In this document: positions 1-8,689 of the stretch, piece by piece
Numbering within the stretch: the first letter of the stretch is position 1
How the letters are laid out: every line of letters starts with the position of its first letter
DNA from: Bacteroidota bacterium
Lineage (GTDB): Bacteria; Bacteroidota; Ignavibacteria; UBA10030; UBA8401
Assembly: GCA_021796275.1 (NCBI GenBank)
Contig: JAJYOI010000018.1
Coordinates: forward strand, 1 to 41,918
DNA: 41,918 bases
Direction of reading: 5' to 3'
Notes under the pieces: generated by a model
The model's input: only the letters and a program-made list of their open reading frames with translations
Told to the model about the DNA's origin: nothing
Database searches by the model: none
Position numbers and translations under genes: made by a program

Positions 1-2252
1 TACTTGTCTGTCATTCGTTGAGCACGAAGAGATTGAATGTAGCGGACAACTTTCACTATGTCGGGAAATTTTCCGCGGAGCCATGTCGTGTCGTGAGTAA
101 AACGAAAATATTGCATAACGGCATAAATAAATTCTCCGTGGCTGTCGTTTTCAGGAACTGGATCGGCGCCGCGAGTATCAACAACACACGGAACTTTTCC
201 GCTCGGGTAAATATATTTCGCATACCAATCAATGAATTGACGTACTTCAGGCGTGTCTCCGCATTCCAACAATGCCGTCGAAGTCAGCGCACCATCACGA
301 ATCCACGAACGTTCATACGAGCGTGAACCGGGTTGAATTGCAGGACCGTCACGATTGATAAGGATATACGCAAGATTCGATTTCACTGTGTTGATGATTT
401 CCTGAGCAGAACCGGGAAGCTCAATGTCAAACGAATTGACTTTGGCTTTCCAGAAATTTTTTGTCTCATCAAACTTCTGCTGAACCAGATGGTCTCCATC
501 TTTAAGGTGGAAACCATCTGAATAGCCGTGAAACGGGACAGCAACATCAAATTCCTTTTCCTCTTCCGGCGAAAGATCAAATTGATACTCTAATGCCGCC
601 GACGCATGTTTAAAATGATCGGCGATATTTTTTTGTTTCGGAACAATTCCGCGAGAAAGATATTCAGTGATATCGCCAGCATCAAATTCAGCCGCGCCGA
701 AATCGTTTGGTGCGCTGAGTGGAATTACTTCTTTATCATTATTGATGCGAACGACTCCGCTGTGATAAGCAACGTTTGAAATTTCCGCAACTCCGCCAAC
801 GCTGTTAAGGAATTGCCACGGTGGATTCACTTGAAACGGGCGTATCGCAACAAACAATTTCCCTCGCATTTTTTTTGAGCGAAAGTTTTTAATCTGATAC
901 CGAGCAATCAGAACAGACGCACCTTCCTTCCCCTCCGCAAAACCAATGATGCGTAGTTGAATACCATTACGACTCCACACAACTGTTGGAATAGGTAAAT
1001 ATTCTCCGTCGAGTGATTGCCTTAATTCAACATCGTTCCATGTTATCAGCGAATCATTCACATAAAGAAACGGCTCGAGAGAGAAGCTTGATTTGTCAAC
1101 TTCAATCTGTCCCTCTTCATTCATCAGTGCTTCTTTCGTGTCGCCGCTTGTACCAATGAGCGTCCAATACGATTGCCGGTGCGAAAAATATTTCGGATAA
1201 AATCCGGCGGGTGCATCATGGGCAACAGAATCGTAAAATGCGTTTAACGAACTACCAAAATCGAAGCCTCGAATCGCTATGCGCGAAATACTGTACGCGT
1301 TTCCGTGATTGCCGCCAATAAAATTGAGCCTAATATATCGAGCCTCGGCGTCAGGCAGATAAATATAATCGCGGCCGCCGTTGCCGTTAAATACCTCATA
1401 GCTTTTGGTCCATTCTGTCTTGTCATCAGAAAGTTCAACTTGATAATGACGAGCAAACGCTTTTCCATTCCAATCAATTGTCAAACCGCCAAGCTCACGA
1501 ACCCTTTGACAATCAAGAAGAAGCCATTGCTGTTTAATTGAACCTTCGCTTTCCCAATTCGTGCCCGAATTATCATCAAGTGCAAACTCCGGCTTATGAT
1601 TTTTTCTGAATGACGATGCCGAAGCAACCGGTAACGGAGATGGAATAGAATCGGACTCCATTTTCTGGATTTTAAATTCATCAATATAAATTGTTCCTTT
1701 ACCGCCAGTACCGGCTGAGACCACAAATTGTATCTTGTCAACTTTATGAATCATTCCTCCGCCGGCCGGTCCCCACGCAAAGGTAATGTTGCGTTTGCTA
1801 ATCGCCTTCTTAGTCCATTCTTGCGGATAGTTAATGTTCAATTGCTTAACCCAGTACACGTTCCCGGCAGAATCAATCAGCTTGAACTCGAAGTTATTGA
1901 CCGGAGTTTCGCCGCGATAATAAAATGTGAATCTATAATTTTCAGGAAGGTCGAGCGGAAACTTTTTCTCGGCAATGGCGTAACCGGAGCCTCCGTGAAA
2001 CTCAAAATGAATCGCCATTGCTTTCCCGGTTTTTCCCTGTGCACTCTCAATTGACATCGTAACGCCGTCGGAAGTAATCGGTGTCCAGCCGTTCAGCGAT
2101 TCAAAATTATCAAGAAGCGTGCTTTGTGCGGATAATGATGCTGAAGTGAAAAAAAACAGTGCATAGTAAACAGTAATCAGTATCCAACTTTCAGAATAAA
2201 ATTTAGCCCTAGGTAACTTGCCGCTGTTTATTGTTCTTTGATGACTGTTCAT
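1..2252 (-). CDS. Secreted F5/8-type domain protein with (alpha/alpha)6-barrel glycosidase-like C-terminus (partial, 3' end outside window)
   Basis: The frame is open without a stop from 2252 to the window edge, giving about 750 codons. The ATG overlaps the stop of the upstream GH144 gene in an ATGA junction, so translation is probably coupled. The N-terminus has about 22 polar residues, a hydrophobic stretch and a cleavage-like site ending SLSAQ, so export is likely. Residues about 45-180 look like a beta-sandwich. Residues about 204-325 resemble an F5/8 C (discoidin) sugar-binding module (DDNSGTNWES, WLLLDC, ARYIRLNF). The distal part has SYERSWIRDGALTSTALLE near residue 649, reminiscent of GH15/GH37-like (alpha/alpha)6 barrels. 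It is the last visible gene of the glucan operon and probably acts on the same polymer outside the inner membrane. Catalytic residues and exact family are not determinable. The first 35 or so codons come from short heptamer repeats, which is odd. Confidence 0.72.
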   Translation of the reverse strand, partial: MNSHQRTINSGKLPRAKFYSESWILITVYYALFFFTSASLSAQSTLLDNFESLNGWTPITSDGVTMSIESAQGKTGKAMAIHFEFHGGSGYAIAEKKFPLDLPENYRFTFYYRGETPVNNFEFKLIDSAGNVYWVKQLNINYPQEWTKKAISKRNITFAWGPAGGGMIHKVDKIQFVVSAGTGGKGTIYIDEFKIQKMESDSIPSPLPVASASSFRKNHKPEFALDDNSGTNWESEGSIKQQWLLLDCQRVRELGGLTIDWNGKAFARHYQVELSDDKTEWTKSYEVFNGNGGRDYIYLPDAEARYIRLNFIGGNHGNAYSISRIAIRGFDFGSSLNAFYDSVAHDAPAGFYPKYFSHRQSYWTLIGTSGDTKEALMNEEGQIEVDKSSFSLEPFLYVNDSLITWNDVELRQSLDGEYLPIPTVVWSRNGIQLRIIGFAEGKEGASVLIARYQIKNFRSKKMRGKLFVAIRPFQVNPPWQFLNSVGGVAEISNVAYHSGVVRINNDKEVIPLSAPNDFGAAEFDAGDITEYLSRGIVPKQKNIADHFKHASAALEYQFDLSPEEEKEFDVAVPFHGYSDGFHLKDGDHLVQQKFDETKNFWKAKVNSFDIELPGSAQEIINTVKSNLAYILINRDGPAIQPGSRSYERSWIRDGALTSTALLECGDTPEVRQFIDWYAKYIYPSGKVPCVVDTRGADPVPENDSHGEFIYAVMQYFRFTHDTTWLRGKFPDIVKVVRYIQSLRAQRMTDK

Positions 2253-2258
2253 TGTTTT
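2157..2258. repeat. Inverted pair of heptamer arrays
   Basis: Array A (2157-2184) reads CAGTGCA, TAGTAAA, CAGTAAT, CAGTATC. Array B (2224-2258) reads CTGTTTA, TTGTTCT, TTGATGA, CTGTTCA, TTGTTTT. Each has a period of 7, and array B has the character of the reverse complement of A, so the pair is an inverted, loosely palindromic element with a 39-bp centre. It resembles the short tandemly repeated heptamers known from cyanobacterial and other environmental genomes. The stop codon of the upstream GH144 gene and the ATG of the downstream gene both lie inside array B. Confidence 0.55.
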
Positions 2259-3613
2259 CCCACAAGCCAGCCGCCGGAGAATCCGGCGCGGAAAAGCCCC
2301 TTAACGATGTACGGATTTTTCTTCATTACATCCCAAATAAATCCGCTGCGATAATTTTCGAGCATTAAGAGAATCGGCCCCTGATCAATTCCTAAATAAT
2401 CATGATCAAACCAACCGAAACCGTCACTCGACGGAAATGTCGGATTGAACGCATCTACGAATCCGTATTTCCTCCAAACATGATCGCCATATTTTTCTCT
2501 CATTGCTTTCAACGATGCAATGCACACATCTGGCGCAAAAGGAATTGATCCGCCCGGCGCTTCAGGTGTAATCGTACCGTCGTCATTCACCCAATCAAAC
2601 GACACACCATGAGCGGTGTATCCCTGAAATCTTCTTTTGATACCGTCAATAATAACTGTTGTGTCGCCGGGTCCATCGGACGCAGTAAATCCCCAAATCG
2701 AATCGCTGTAATCTTTATAGTGAAGAGGGTTTTCAATTGCATATTCACGCTGCGACAATGTTGCGCGGCGGGAATTTTCGAAATAATCAATTCCTTTCTT
2801 TCGCATATAGTCGTCATAGATGCCGCGAAAATCTATCCAGCAATGTGAAAATTGATGGCCGAATAACGGACCAAAGCTGACAAATTCCATTTCGTAATAT
2901 TTAGCCCAAATGTAGGTCTTCGTCCATGCTGTCCACGCTTCGCTTTCAATTGGAAATGTTGGTGAACCAAGCGCAAGAATATATAAAAATGCCGCTTCGT
3001 TCATTCCTTCCCAATTTAATTTAGCGAAACCTTCTTCCGGCGTCCAACCCATGTTGACGAGCGGCTTATCGCGCTGCATCGAATGCCAGTCCATCCGCCG
3101 GTATAATGAATCGGCAAGGGAGCGAATTTCTTTTTCTTCAGAAGTATTCCGATCAAAATATGTCTGGCAGAACAAAACACCGTACATGAGCAATGCAGAA
3201 TCAATCGTCGAAACCTCAACATCACTAAAACGAGCTCCAGAATTCATGTTAAGGAAGTGATAATAAAATCCTTTATAGCCGGTCGTACCGGTTTTATCCG
3301 TTCCCATTTTTGCGGTCCAAAAAAAACGCAGCGTGGTCAACACGCGCTCAATCGCCTGCTCACGTGTGATGTATCCACGCTCAACGCCGATCGGATATGC
3401 TGTCAACGCAAAGCCGACGGCGGCAATGCTTGAAAACGATTTTGTCGGAAAGCGATCTGGCGTTAATCCGTTGTCAGGATTTGTCGTTTCCCAAAAGAAA
3501 TTGAATGTGCGATGCTCAAGCGAGTCGAGAAATGCGTTCCCCTGCACTTTCGGTTGCGCATTTGCGGAAACGAATAGCAGGGCGACGAAAAAAAAGGCAA
3601 GTTTTTTTTTCAT
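2249..3613 (-). CDS. GH144-type (Glycoamylase domain) endo-glucanase-like protein, no sorting tail
   Basis: This 454-aa protein has a clean Sec signal (MKKKLAFFFVALLFVSANAQ) and the Glycoamylase fold of PF10091/COG5368. Members studied in CAZy GH144 are endo-beta-1,2-glucanases. Landmarks shared with the upstream paralogue are HRTFNFFWE, WEGMNEAAFLY, LFGHQFSHCWIDFRG, YFENSRRATL, WGFTASDGP and GIDQGPILLMLENYRSG. It ends shortly after the catalytic domain, with no T9SS C-terminal domain, so it probably stays in the periplasm. It starts 6 bp after the stop of the paralogue with a weak Shine-Dalgarno, consistent with translational coupling. The gene probably arose by local duplication followed by loss or gain of the sorting tail. 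Family assignment is strong; the substrate linkage is inferred. Confidence 0.85.
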   Translation of the reverse strand: MKKKLAFFFVALLFVSANAQPKVQGNAFLDSLEHRTFNFFWETTNPDNGLTPDRFPTKSFSSIAAVGFALTAYPIGVERGYITREQAIERVLTTLRFFWTAKMGTDKTGTTGYKGFYYHFLNMNSGARFSDVEVSTIDSALLMYGVLFCQTYFDRNTSEEKEIRSLADSLYRRMDWHSMQRDKPLVNMGWTPEEGFAKLNWEGMNEAAFLYILALGSPTFPIESEAWTAWTKTYIWAKYYEMEFVSFGPLFGHQFSHCWIDFRGIYDDYMRKKGIDYFENSRRATLSQREYAIENPLHYKDYSDSIWGFTASDGPGDTTVIIDGIKRRFQGYTAHGVSFDWVNDDGTITPEAPGGSIPFAPDVCIASLKAMREKYGDHVWRKYGFVDAFNPTFPSSDGFGWFDHDYLGIDQGPILLMLENYRSGFIWDVMKKNPYIVKGLFRAGFSGGWLVGKQ

Positions 3614-3619
3614 GATGGT

Positions 3620-5239
3620 CTATTTGAGGTAGGTCATTTTTTTTACTGCGATGAAGTTTCCTGCAGATAATTTATAGAAATAAATTCCGCTGGCAAGATT
3701 ATACGCGCTGGCAGCAAATACGGCGTTATGAACGCCTGCTTCCTGAGTATCATTGACAAGTGTTGCGATTTTTGCGCCGATTAAATTATACACTTCCAGC
3801 CGCACGAAACTTTTCTTTGGAAGCTGGTATGTTATCAGCGTCGTTGGATTGAAGGGGTTCGGATAATTTTGATATAATGAAAAATATTTCGGGAAAGATT
3901 TCGCCGGTTGCACGTCAGAAATTGTTGTGAATTTTGCTGCCTGCAAGCCGCGCTGCACATCCGGATTCTGCATGAAACGATTCCACACTCTTTGAGTGCG
4001 ATAATTTTCAATCATAATAATCATCGGACCTTGATCTATGCCGATAACATCGGTGTCCCACCAATTCGGAGTTAGAGACAAATTAAACGCATCGCGGAAT
4101 CCATATTGTGTCCACAACTGAGAGTTGTAGGTATTCCACATTTTGTAAATCACTGGAATGACAACTTCCGGCGCAAATGCAATCGAACTGACCGGTGCAG
4201 TCGGAGAAATTGTACCGTCATCATTTTGGGCAGGCGGTGCACCGCGCGCTTTGTAACCGTACGGCGTATCACTTGCTGTAAATCCCCATAATGAATCGCT
4301 GTAGCCGATAAAACTTCCGGGATTAGCAATCGCGTATGCACGCTGCGCAAGCGTTGCCCGCCGGGAGTTTTCAAAATAGTTCAGGTCATGATTCTTCATG
4401 TAATCGTCGGCGATATTCCTGTAATCAATCCAGCATTGAGAATACTGGTGCCCGAACAACGGAGGAAAATTAACGTAGGTGTAACCGTACTGGCTTCCGT
4501 AGGGATAGCCGCTTGTCCATTCTTGCCATGCGGTATAATCAACCGGATGAGTCGGCGAACCGAGTGCGAAAAGATACATTATGGATGCCTCGTTGTAACC
4601 GATCCATTGCCCGTACCCCGCAAATCCTGTCCCCGGTTTCCATCCCATATAAATACCCGGATTGCCGCTACGCATCAAATTCCAATTCATTCTATAATAA
4701 ATAGAATCGGCAAGATTGCGGATCAACGTTTCAGTTGAATCCGAGCTTGAAAAATATTGTCTGGCATCTATGATTCCTGCGAGTAGCAGCGCCGTATCAA
4801 TTGTGGAAAGCTCGCTGTCGCCGTCTCTGGTCGCTGTATTCATGCCAAGAAAATGATAGTACAAACCAAAGTTGCCGATATCTCCTGTTGTACTGTAGCC
4901 CTGCGGTCCATACCAAAAAGTTTTCAGCGTGGTCAAGACGCGGTCTCGTGCAGCCGTTCTGCTCACCCAGCCATGATCAACGCCGATACAGATTGCCGAC
5001 AAGCCAAATCCGACAGACGCGATGCTGCACGCTGCGCTTGAAGTTCCGTTGACATTTGCTCTATCACGAATAAGTCCGTTGGCGGGATTCGCCTGGTTCC
5101 AAAAAAAATTAAACGCCGTATGCTGGATCGTGTCAAGCAACGCGTCAGTTGTTAAGGAAGTCTGTGATTTTGGCAACTGAGCGAAAACAGTTGAGCAAGA
5201 AAGACAGCAAAGGAAAATGATCGTATTTATAGCTCTCAT
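3620..5239 (-). CDS. GH144-type glucanase with T9SS type A sorting domain
   Basis: This 539-aa protein starts with a signal peptide (MRAINTIIFLCCLSCSTVFAQ), followed by a Glycoamylase/GH144 domain (residues about 30-445). That domain shares the landmarks HTAFNFFWN, IGYNEASIMYLFALGSP, LFGHQYSQCWIDYRN, YFENSRRATL and WGFTASDTP with the next gene. After about residue 455 a C-terminal domain follows: YQNYPNPFNPTTLITY, then VRLEVYNLIGAK and a terminal ASGIYFYKLSAG. This is a canonical T9SS type A sorting signal, so the enzyme should be secreted or surface-anchored. AAGGAA stands in front of the ATG, 10 bp after the GH94 stop, so the genes are co-transcribed. The likely role is the first cleavage of an extracellular beta-glucan, probably beta-1,2-linked by analogy with characterised GH144 enzymes. 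Confidence 0.87.
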   Translation of the reverse strand: MRAINTIIFLCCLSCSTVFAQLPKSQTSLTTDALLDTIQHTAFNFFWNQANPANGLIRDRANVNGTSSAACSIASVGFGLSAICIGVDHGWVSRTAARDRVLTTLKTFWYGPQGYSTTGDIGNFGLYYHFLGMNTATRDGDSELSTIDTALLLAGIIDARQYFSSSDSTETLIRNLADSIYYRMNWNLMRSGNPGIYMGWKPGTGFAGYGQWIGYNEASIMYLFALGSPTHPVDYTAWQEWTSGYPYGSQYGYTYVNFPPLFGHQYSQCWIDYRNIADDYMKNHDLNYFENSRRATLAQRAYAIANPGSFIGYSDSLWGFTASDTPYGYKARGAPPAQNDDGTISPTAPVSSIAFAPEVVIPVIYKMWNTYNSQLWTQYGFRDAFNLSLTPNWWDTDVIGIDQGPMIIMIENYRTQRVWNRFMQNPDVQRGLQAAKFTTISDVQPAKSFPKYFSLYQNYPNPFNPTTLITYQLPKKSFVRLEVYNLIGAKIATLVNDTQEAGVHNAVFAASAYNLASGIYFYKLSAGNFIAVKKMTYLK

Positions 5240-5249
5240 AAAATTTCCT

Positions 5250-7640
5250 TCAGCCTAAAATGACAACAATATTGTGTGTGGTTCCTTTTTCAAACGACGG
5301 AACGATTTTTTCTCTCGGTGCTCTTGTCATGCCGTGCTGTTCTCCATCAACCCAAAATTCCTTTACACCGCACTGAACATGATTGGGATTCTTGACTTCG
5401 ATAGAATATTCTGCACCGCGAAATATTCTTCTCGCTTTGAATCCACCCCACTGCCGCGGAATACACGGATCAATCAGCAAACCATCCCGCATTGCTCTGA
5501 TGCCGAGAATCCATTCGAAGCCGGCTTTAAACAACCACGCCGCAGAACCGGAATACCACGTCCAGCCGCCGCGTCCGTAAAAAGCGGATTCAGGTCCTTC
5601 AATGTTGCCGGAAGTAACATACGGTTCCGCATAATAAGTGTCCGGTTTCATTCCCCGAAGAATAGGATTAAGCTTGGAATACAAACGGTACGCGGCATCT
5701 CCTCTTCCAAGAATAGCCTCGGCAATGATCGCCCACGTTGACGCGTGCGTATAGACGCCGCCGTTCTCGCGCATTCCCGGCGCGTAGCGCGTCAAATAAC
5801 CGATATATTTATCCGGAGTTTTGTACGGTGGATACAATAGCACAGGCCCGATTTCTTTCTCTAATTTTTCTTCTACGATATTCATGACCTTTTCAGATCT
5901 CGCCGAATCTGAAACGCCGGCAATGACTGCCCATGTTTGAGGATTCAACCAGATTGTGCCTTCGGCATTTTTTCCGCTGCCGATTTTTTCGCCGTTGTCT
6001 TTCGTTGCGCCAAAATAATATTTTCCATCCCATCCGAGCGTGTTGAGTTTCTTCTTCAACTCTTTTGCGCAGCGAGAATATCGTTCGGCTCTTTCCGAAT
6101 CATTCTTTCTTCGCGCAACCGAAGAAAAATCAAGTAGAATTTTGTAAAAGAAATGTCCAAGCCAGATTGATTCACCTTTCATATCCAATCCAACGGCGCT
6201 GAGTCCGTCATTCCAATCGCCAGCACCGATCAAAGGAAGTCCGCGCGGACTGAATCGCGTGAGCACCTTCTCTATTACTTTCACGCAATGTTCATAGAGT
6301 GTTGCCGGCTTCGACTCATCAACAAACGGTTCATTCACATTGAGAACTGCATCGTCACCCGTTTCCTCAAGATATGCGCTCACCACATACGGCAGCCAGA
6401 GCAAATTGTCGGAAATCTGATTTCGCAAACCTTCTTCCGTCAACGGGTGCCACCAGTGATAAACATCTCCGTCTTTAAATTGATGCCGCGCATGCAGTTG
6501 TATCTGTGATTTTATTTTCCCGGAATCAATCGTTAACCAAATCTGGCTGTCTTGCAGTTGATCGCGAAATCCGTACGCACCGCCCATCTGATAATATGCA
6601 CTTCTTCCCCAAATACGGCCAGAGATCGCCTGATATTTCAGCCAAGTATTTTCCAAAGTATTCATTGCATCGTCGGGCGTCGAAATCTCTGTTGTGCCGA
6701 GAATGGAACTCCATCGTTCCTGCATTTGCGCAAACGCTGCTGCAAGGTTTGTTTCAGAATGGTAGTGGCAGGCAAGTTCGTCAGCTTGTTCCTGAGAATC
6801 TGCGCAGCCTAATGTGTAGCACACTGTTCGTTCTTCGTCCGGCTTAAGTGCGATCACCGAATGAAGACTGCCGATCGGGTCGAGCCAATTGCCTTTTTTT
6901 TTGTTCAGCATTTTTTTTGAAACACCAGCCGGCAGTGATTGATTTCCGTACATTCCGAGAAACGATTCCTTGTCCGTATCGAACGATGCCGGAGCAATGC
7001 TTGATGAATGAAATGCAGTAAATGGCCAATCGGTATTCCAGTGCCCGCGTTCGGTCGGCACTTCCCACAATCGTTTTGTTGCAAAAACCGAATGCGTCTT
7101 CCGGTCATACTTCGTTTCCATAAACGACTTGTGGAATTCCCGGTGCCAATCCGGCGACCTGCCCAACGCCCATTCAAAATAAGTGTAGAGGTTTATCGTG
7201 CGGGATTTTCGGGAATGATTTCGAACGGTAAGTTTCCAGATTTCGACCGGTTCATCATTCGGAAGAAAGATCAGAAGCTCAGTTTCAATTCCAAAATTTT
7301 TTGATGTGATGACGGAATAGCCGACCCCGTGACGGCATTCATAAAAATCCGGTTCTCTGCACACCGGCTTCCATCCTGCCGACCAGACATTTCCTTTTTC
7401 ATCTCGGAGATAAATGTACTTTCCCCATTCATCTTTGATCAGGTCCTGCTCCCACCGCGTAATACGGTTCAACTGAGCGTGCGTTCGCCAACTATATCCG
7501 CTCCCGGTTTGGGAAAAAGTTATTCCATAATCGCCGTTGCTGATAACATTAATCCATGGCCGCGGCGTGCGTGGAGTAGTGATGATATATTCTTTTCCGT
7601 CTTCTGAAAAATATCCATACTTGGTTTTATACTTCTTCAC
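5250..7640 (-). CDS. GH94 family disaccharide/oligosaccharide phosphorylase (cellobiose phosphorylase-like)
   Basis: At 796 aa this is the usual size of cellobiose- and chitobiose-type GH94 enzymes. The N-terminus YGYFSEDGKEYIITTPRTPR followed by PWINVISNGDYG matches the family's first beta-sandwich domain. The motif GAGDWNDGLS (D475 and D478) contains the general-acid aspartate region, and later GHFFYKILLDF and YAEPYVTSGNIEGP fit the (alpha/alpha)6 catalytic barrel. There is no signal peptide, so it acts in the cytosol, cleaving an imported beta-glucoside with phosphate to release a sugar 1-phosphate. The start codon is GTG (7638-7640). Genes for two GH144 glucanases follow, making sophorose or short beta-1,2-glucans plausible substrates. 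However, known 1,2-beta-oligoglucan phosphorylases are longer (about 1100 aa), so cellobiose or laminaribiose specificity cannot be excluded. Confidence 0.88.
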   Translation of the reverse strand: MKKYKTKYGYFSEDGKEYIITTPRTPRPWINVISNGDYGITFSQTGSGYSWRTHAQLNRITRWEQDLIKDEWGKYIYLRDEKGNVWSAGWKPVCREPDFYECRHGVGYSVITSKNFGIETELLIFLPNDEPVEIWKLTVRNHSRKSRTINLYTYFEWALGRSPDWHREFHKSFMETKYDRKTHSVFATKRLWEVPTERGHWNTDWPFTAFHSSSIAPASFDTDKESFLGMYGNQSLPAGVSKKMLNKKKGNWLDPIGSLHSVIALKPDEERTVCYTLGCADSQEQADELACHYHSETNLAAAFAQMQERWSSILGTTEISTPDDAMNTLENTWLKYQAISGRIWGRSAYYQMGGAYGFRDQLQDSQIWLTIDSGKIKSQIQLHARHQFKDGDVYHWWHPLTEEGLRNQISDNLLWLPYVVSAYLEETGDDAVLNVNEPFVDESKPATLYEHCVKVIEKVLTRFSPRGLPLIGAGDWNDGLSAVGLDMKGESIWLGHFFYKILLDFSSVARRKNDSERAERYSRCAKELKKKLNTLGWDGKYYFGATKDNGEKIGSGKNAEGTIWLNPQTWAVIAGVSDSARSEKVMNIVEEKLEKEIGPVLLYPPYKTPDKYIGYLTRYAPGMRENGGVYTHASTWAIIAEAILGRGDAAYRLYSKLNPILRGMKPDTYYAEPYVTSGNIEGPESAFYGRGGWTWYSGSAAWLFKAGFEWILGIRAMRDGLLIDPCIPRQWGGFKARRIFRGAEYSIEVKNPNHVQCGVKEFWVDGEQHGMTRAPREKIVPSFEKGTTHNIVVILG

Positions 7641-7666
7641 ATCTCACTCTCAAATGACAAATTCTC

Positions 7667-8677
7667 CTAAAATACAAGTTCAACGGCAATGCGGTGTGTA
7701 TCTTTCAATCTCCCTTGATTTGCCCACGCATAATCGAACATGAACGCATAACCAACCATGTCATAGCGGATGCCCGCGCCCAATGTTAAGCCGACCTCAG
7801 AATCTTGCTGAAACAGATTTTGATAACCTGCTCTCAGCGCAAACGTATTTTCAAAAAGATATTCCCCGCCAAAACTTAGGCTTTCCGTATTGTCGCTTGG
7901 ATGAAACGTATCAACCGCTACGGTAAATTTATTTTCCTCGTTCAGAGTGATCGGCATTCCGAGTCCGACACGGAACATCACCGGCAGCGGGTATGCATCG
8001 GTAAGCAGTTGTGCCGGAAGTTGTCCGTTGTCTCCGTACTTCGCCGGATTTTGATCGTACAAAATGCGCAAATCTCTGCCGTCAAATTGCCCGCGCGTTC
8101 CAAAATTAGAAATGCTTGCGCCTAATCGCATACCGTCGGGTGAAATTCTGTAAATCGTTCCGACACTGAGCGAGTAAGCATTCATCGCGCTGTGCCAGAT
8201 CGTCTCCTGAATATAGTTTACTTGAAGTCCGATTGAAAACCGATCCGATATTTGGCGTCCGACTCCGAGTCCGAAAGCGACATCAGAAACAGTATATCGT
8301 TCACCGGTTCCAAGCGGCTGTTCGACTGTGCGAACATTGATTTCTCCTGAATTGAGCGACGTCAGCGTCGCATAAAGATTTCCAACTTCTCCGATACCAA
8401 GCACAAGTACACCGTAATCGTACGTGATGTCTGCAAGCCAGAGTGAATGCGTCGCTTGAACTGCGTCGCCTTCAAAATATCCGATGCTGCCCGGATTATA
8501 ATAGACCGCTTCCGGTTCGCCGTAGAGCGTTACACCGGCATTCCCCATGCCGGCAATGCGTGCACTCGGTTCAATCGACAAAAATGCGCCGACGCTTGTT
8601 CCGGTTTTTGTTTGAGCGTTGAGTTGAACAGTTGCGAGCACTGCGAAAACAAAAAGGAAAACCATTCTCTTTATCAT
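7667..8677 (-). CDS. PorV/PorQ-family outer-membrane protein
   Basis: This is a beta-barrel protein of about 336 aa with the PorV/PorQ hallmark near the mature N-terminus: GAFLSIEPSARIAGMGNAGV, then YYNPGSIGY. A signal peptide (MIKRMVFLFVFAVLATVQLNAQ) precedes it. The C-terminus ends in an aromatic residue (AVELVF), as expected for a barrel inserted by BAM. PorV is the T9SS shuttle/attachment partner of sorting-domain cargo. Copies embedded in uptake operons, as here, may be dedicated to neighbouring surface proteins. An upstream ATG at 8689 abuts the previous stop, but GAGGA lies just before the ATG at 8677, so I chose 8677. It sits between the 1123-aa surface protein and the GH94 gene. Confidence 0.82.
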   Translation of the reverse strand: MIKRMVFLFVFAVLATVQLNAQTKTGTSVGAFLSIEPSARIAGMGNAGVTLYGEPEAVYYNPGSIGYFEGDAVQATHSLWLADITYDYGVLVLGIGEVGNLYATLTSLNSGEINVRTVEQPLGTGERYTVSDVAFGLGVGRQISDRFSIGLQVNYIQETIWHSAMNAYSLSVGTIYRISPDGMRLGASISNFGTRGQFDGRDLRILYDQNPAKYGDNGQLPAQLLTDAYPLPVMFRVGLGMPITLNEENKFTVAVDTFHPSDNTESLSFGGEYLFENTFALRAGYQNLFQQDSEVGLTLGAGIRYDMVGYAFMFDYAWANQGRLKDTHRIAVELVF

Positions 8678-8689
8678 TGCAGTCCTCAT

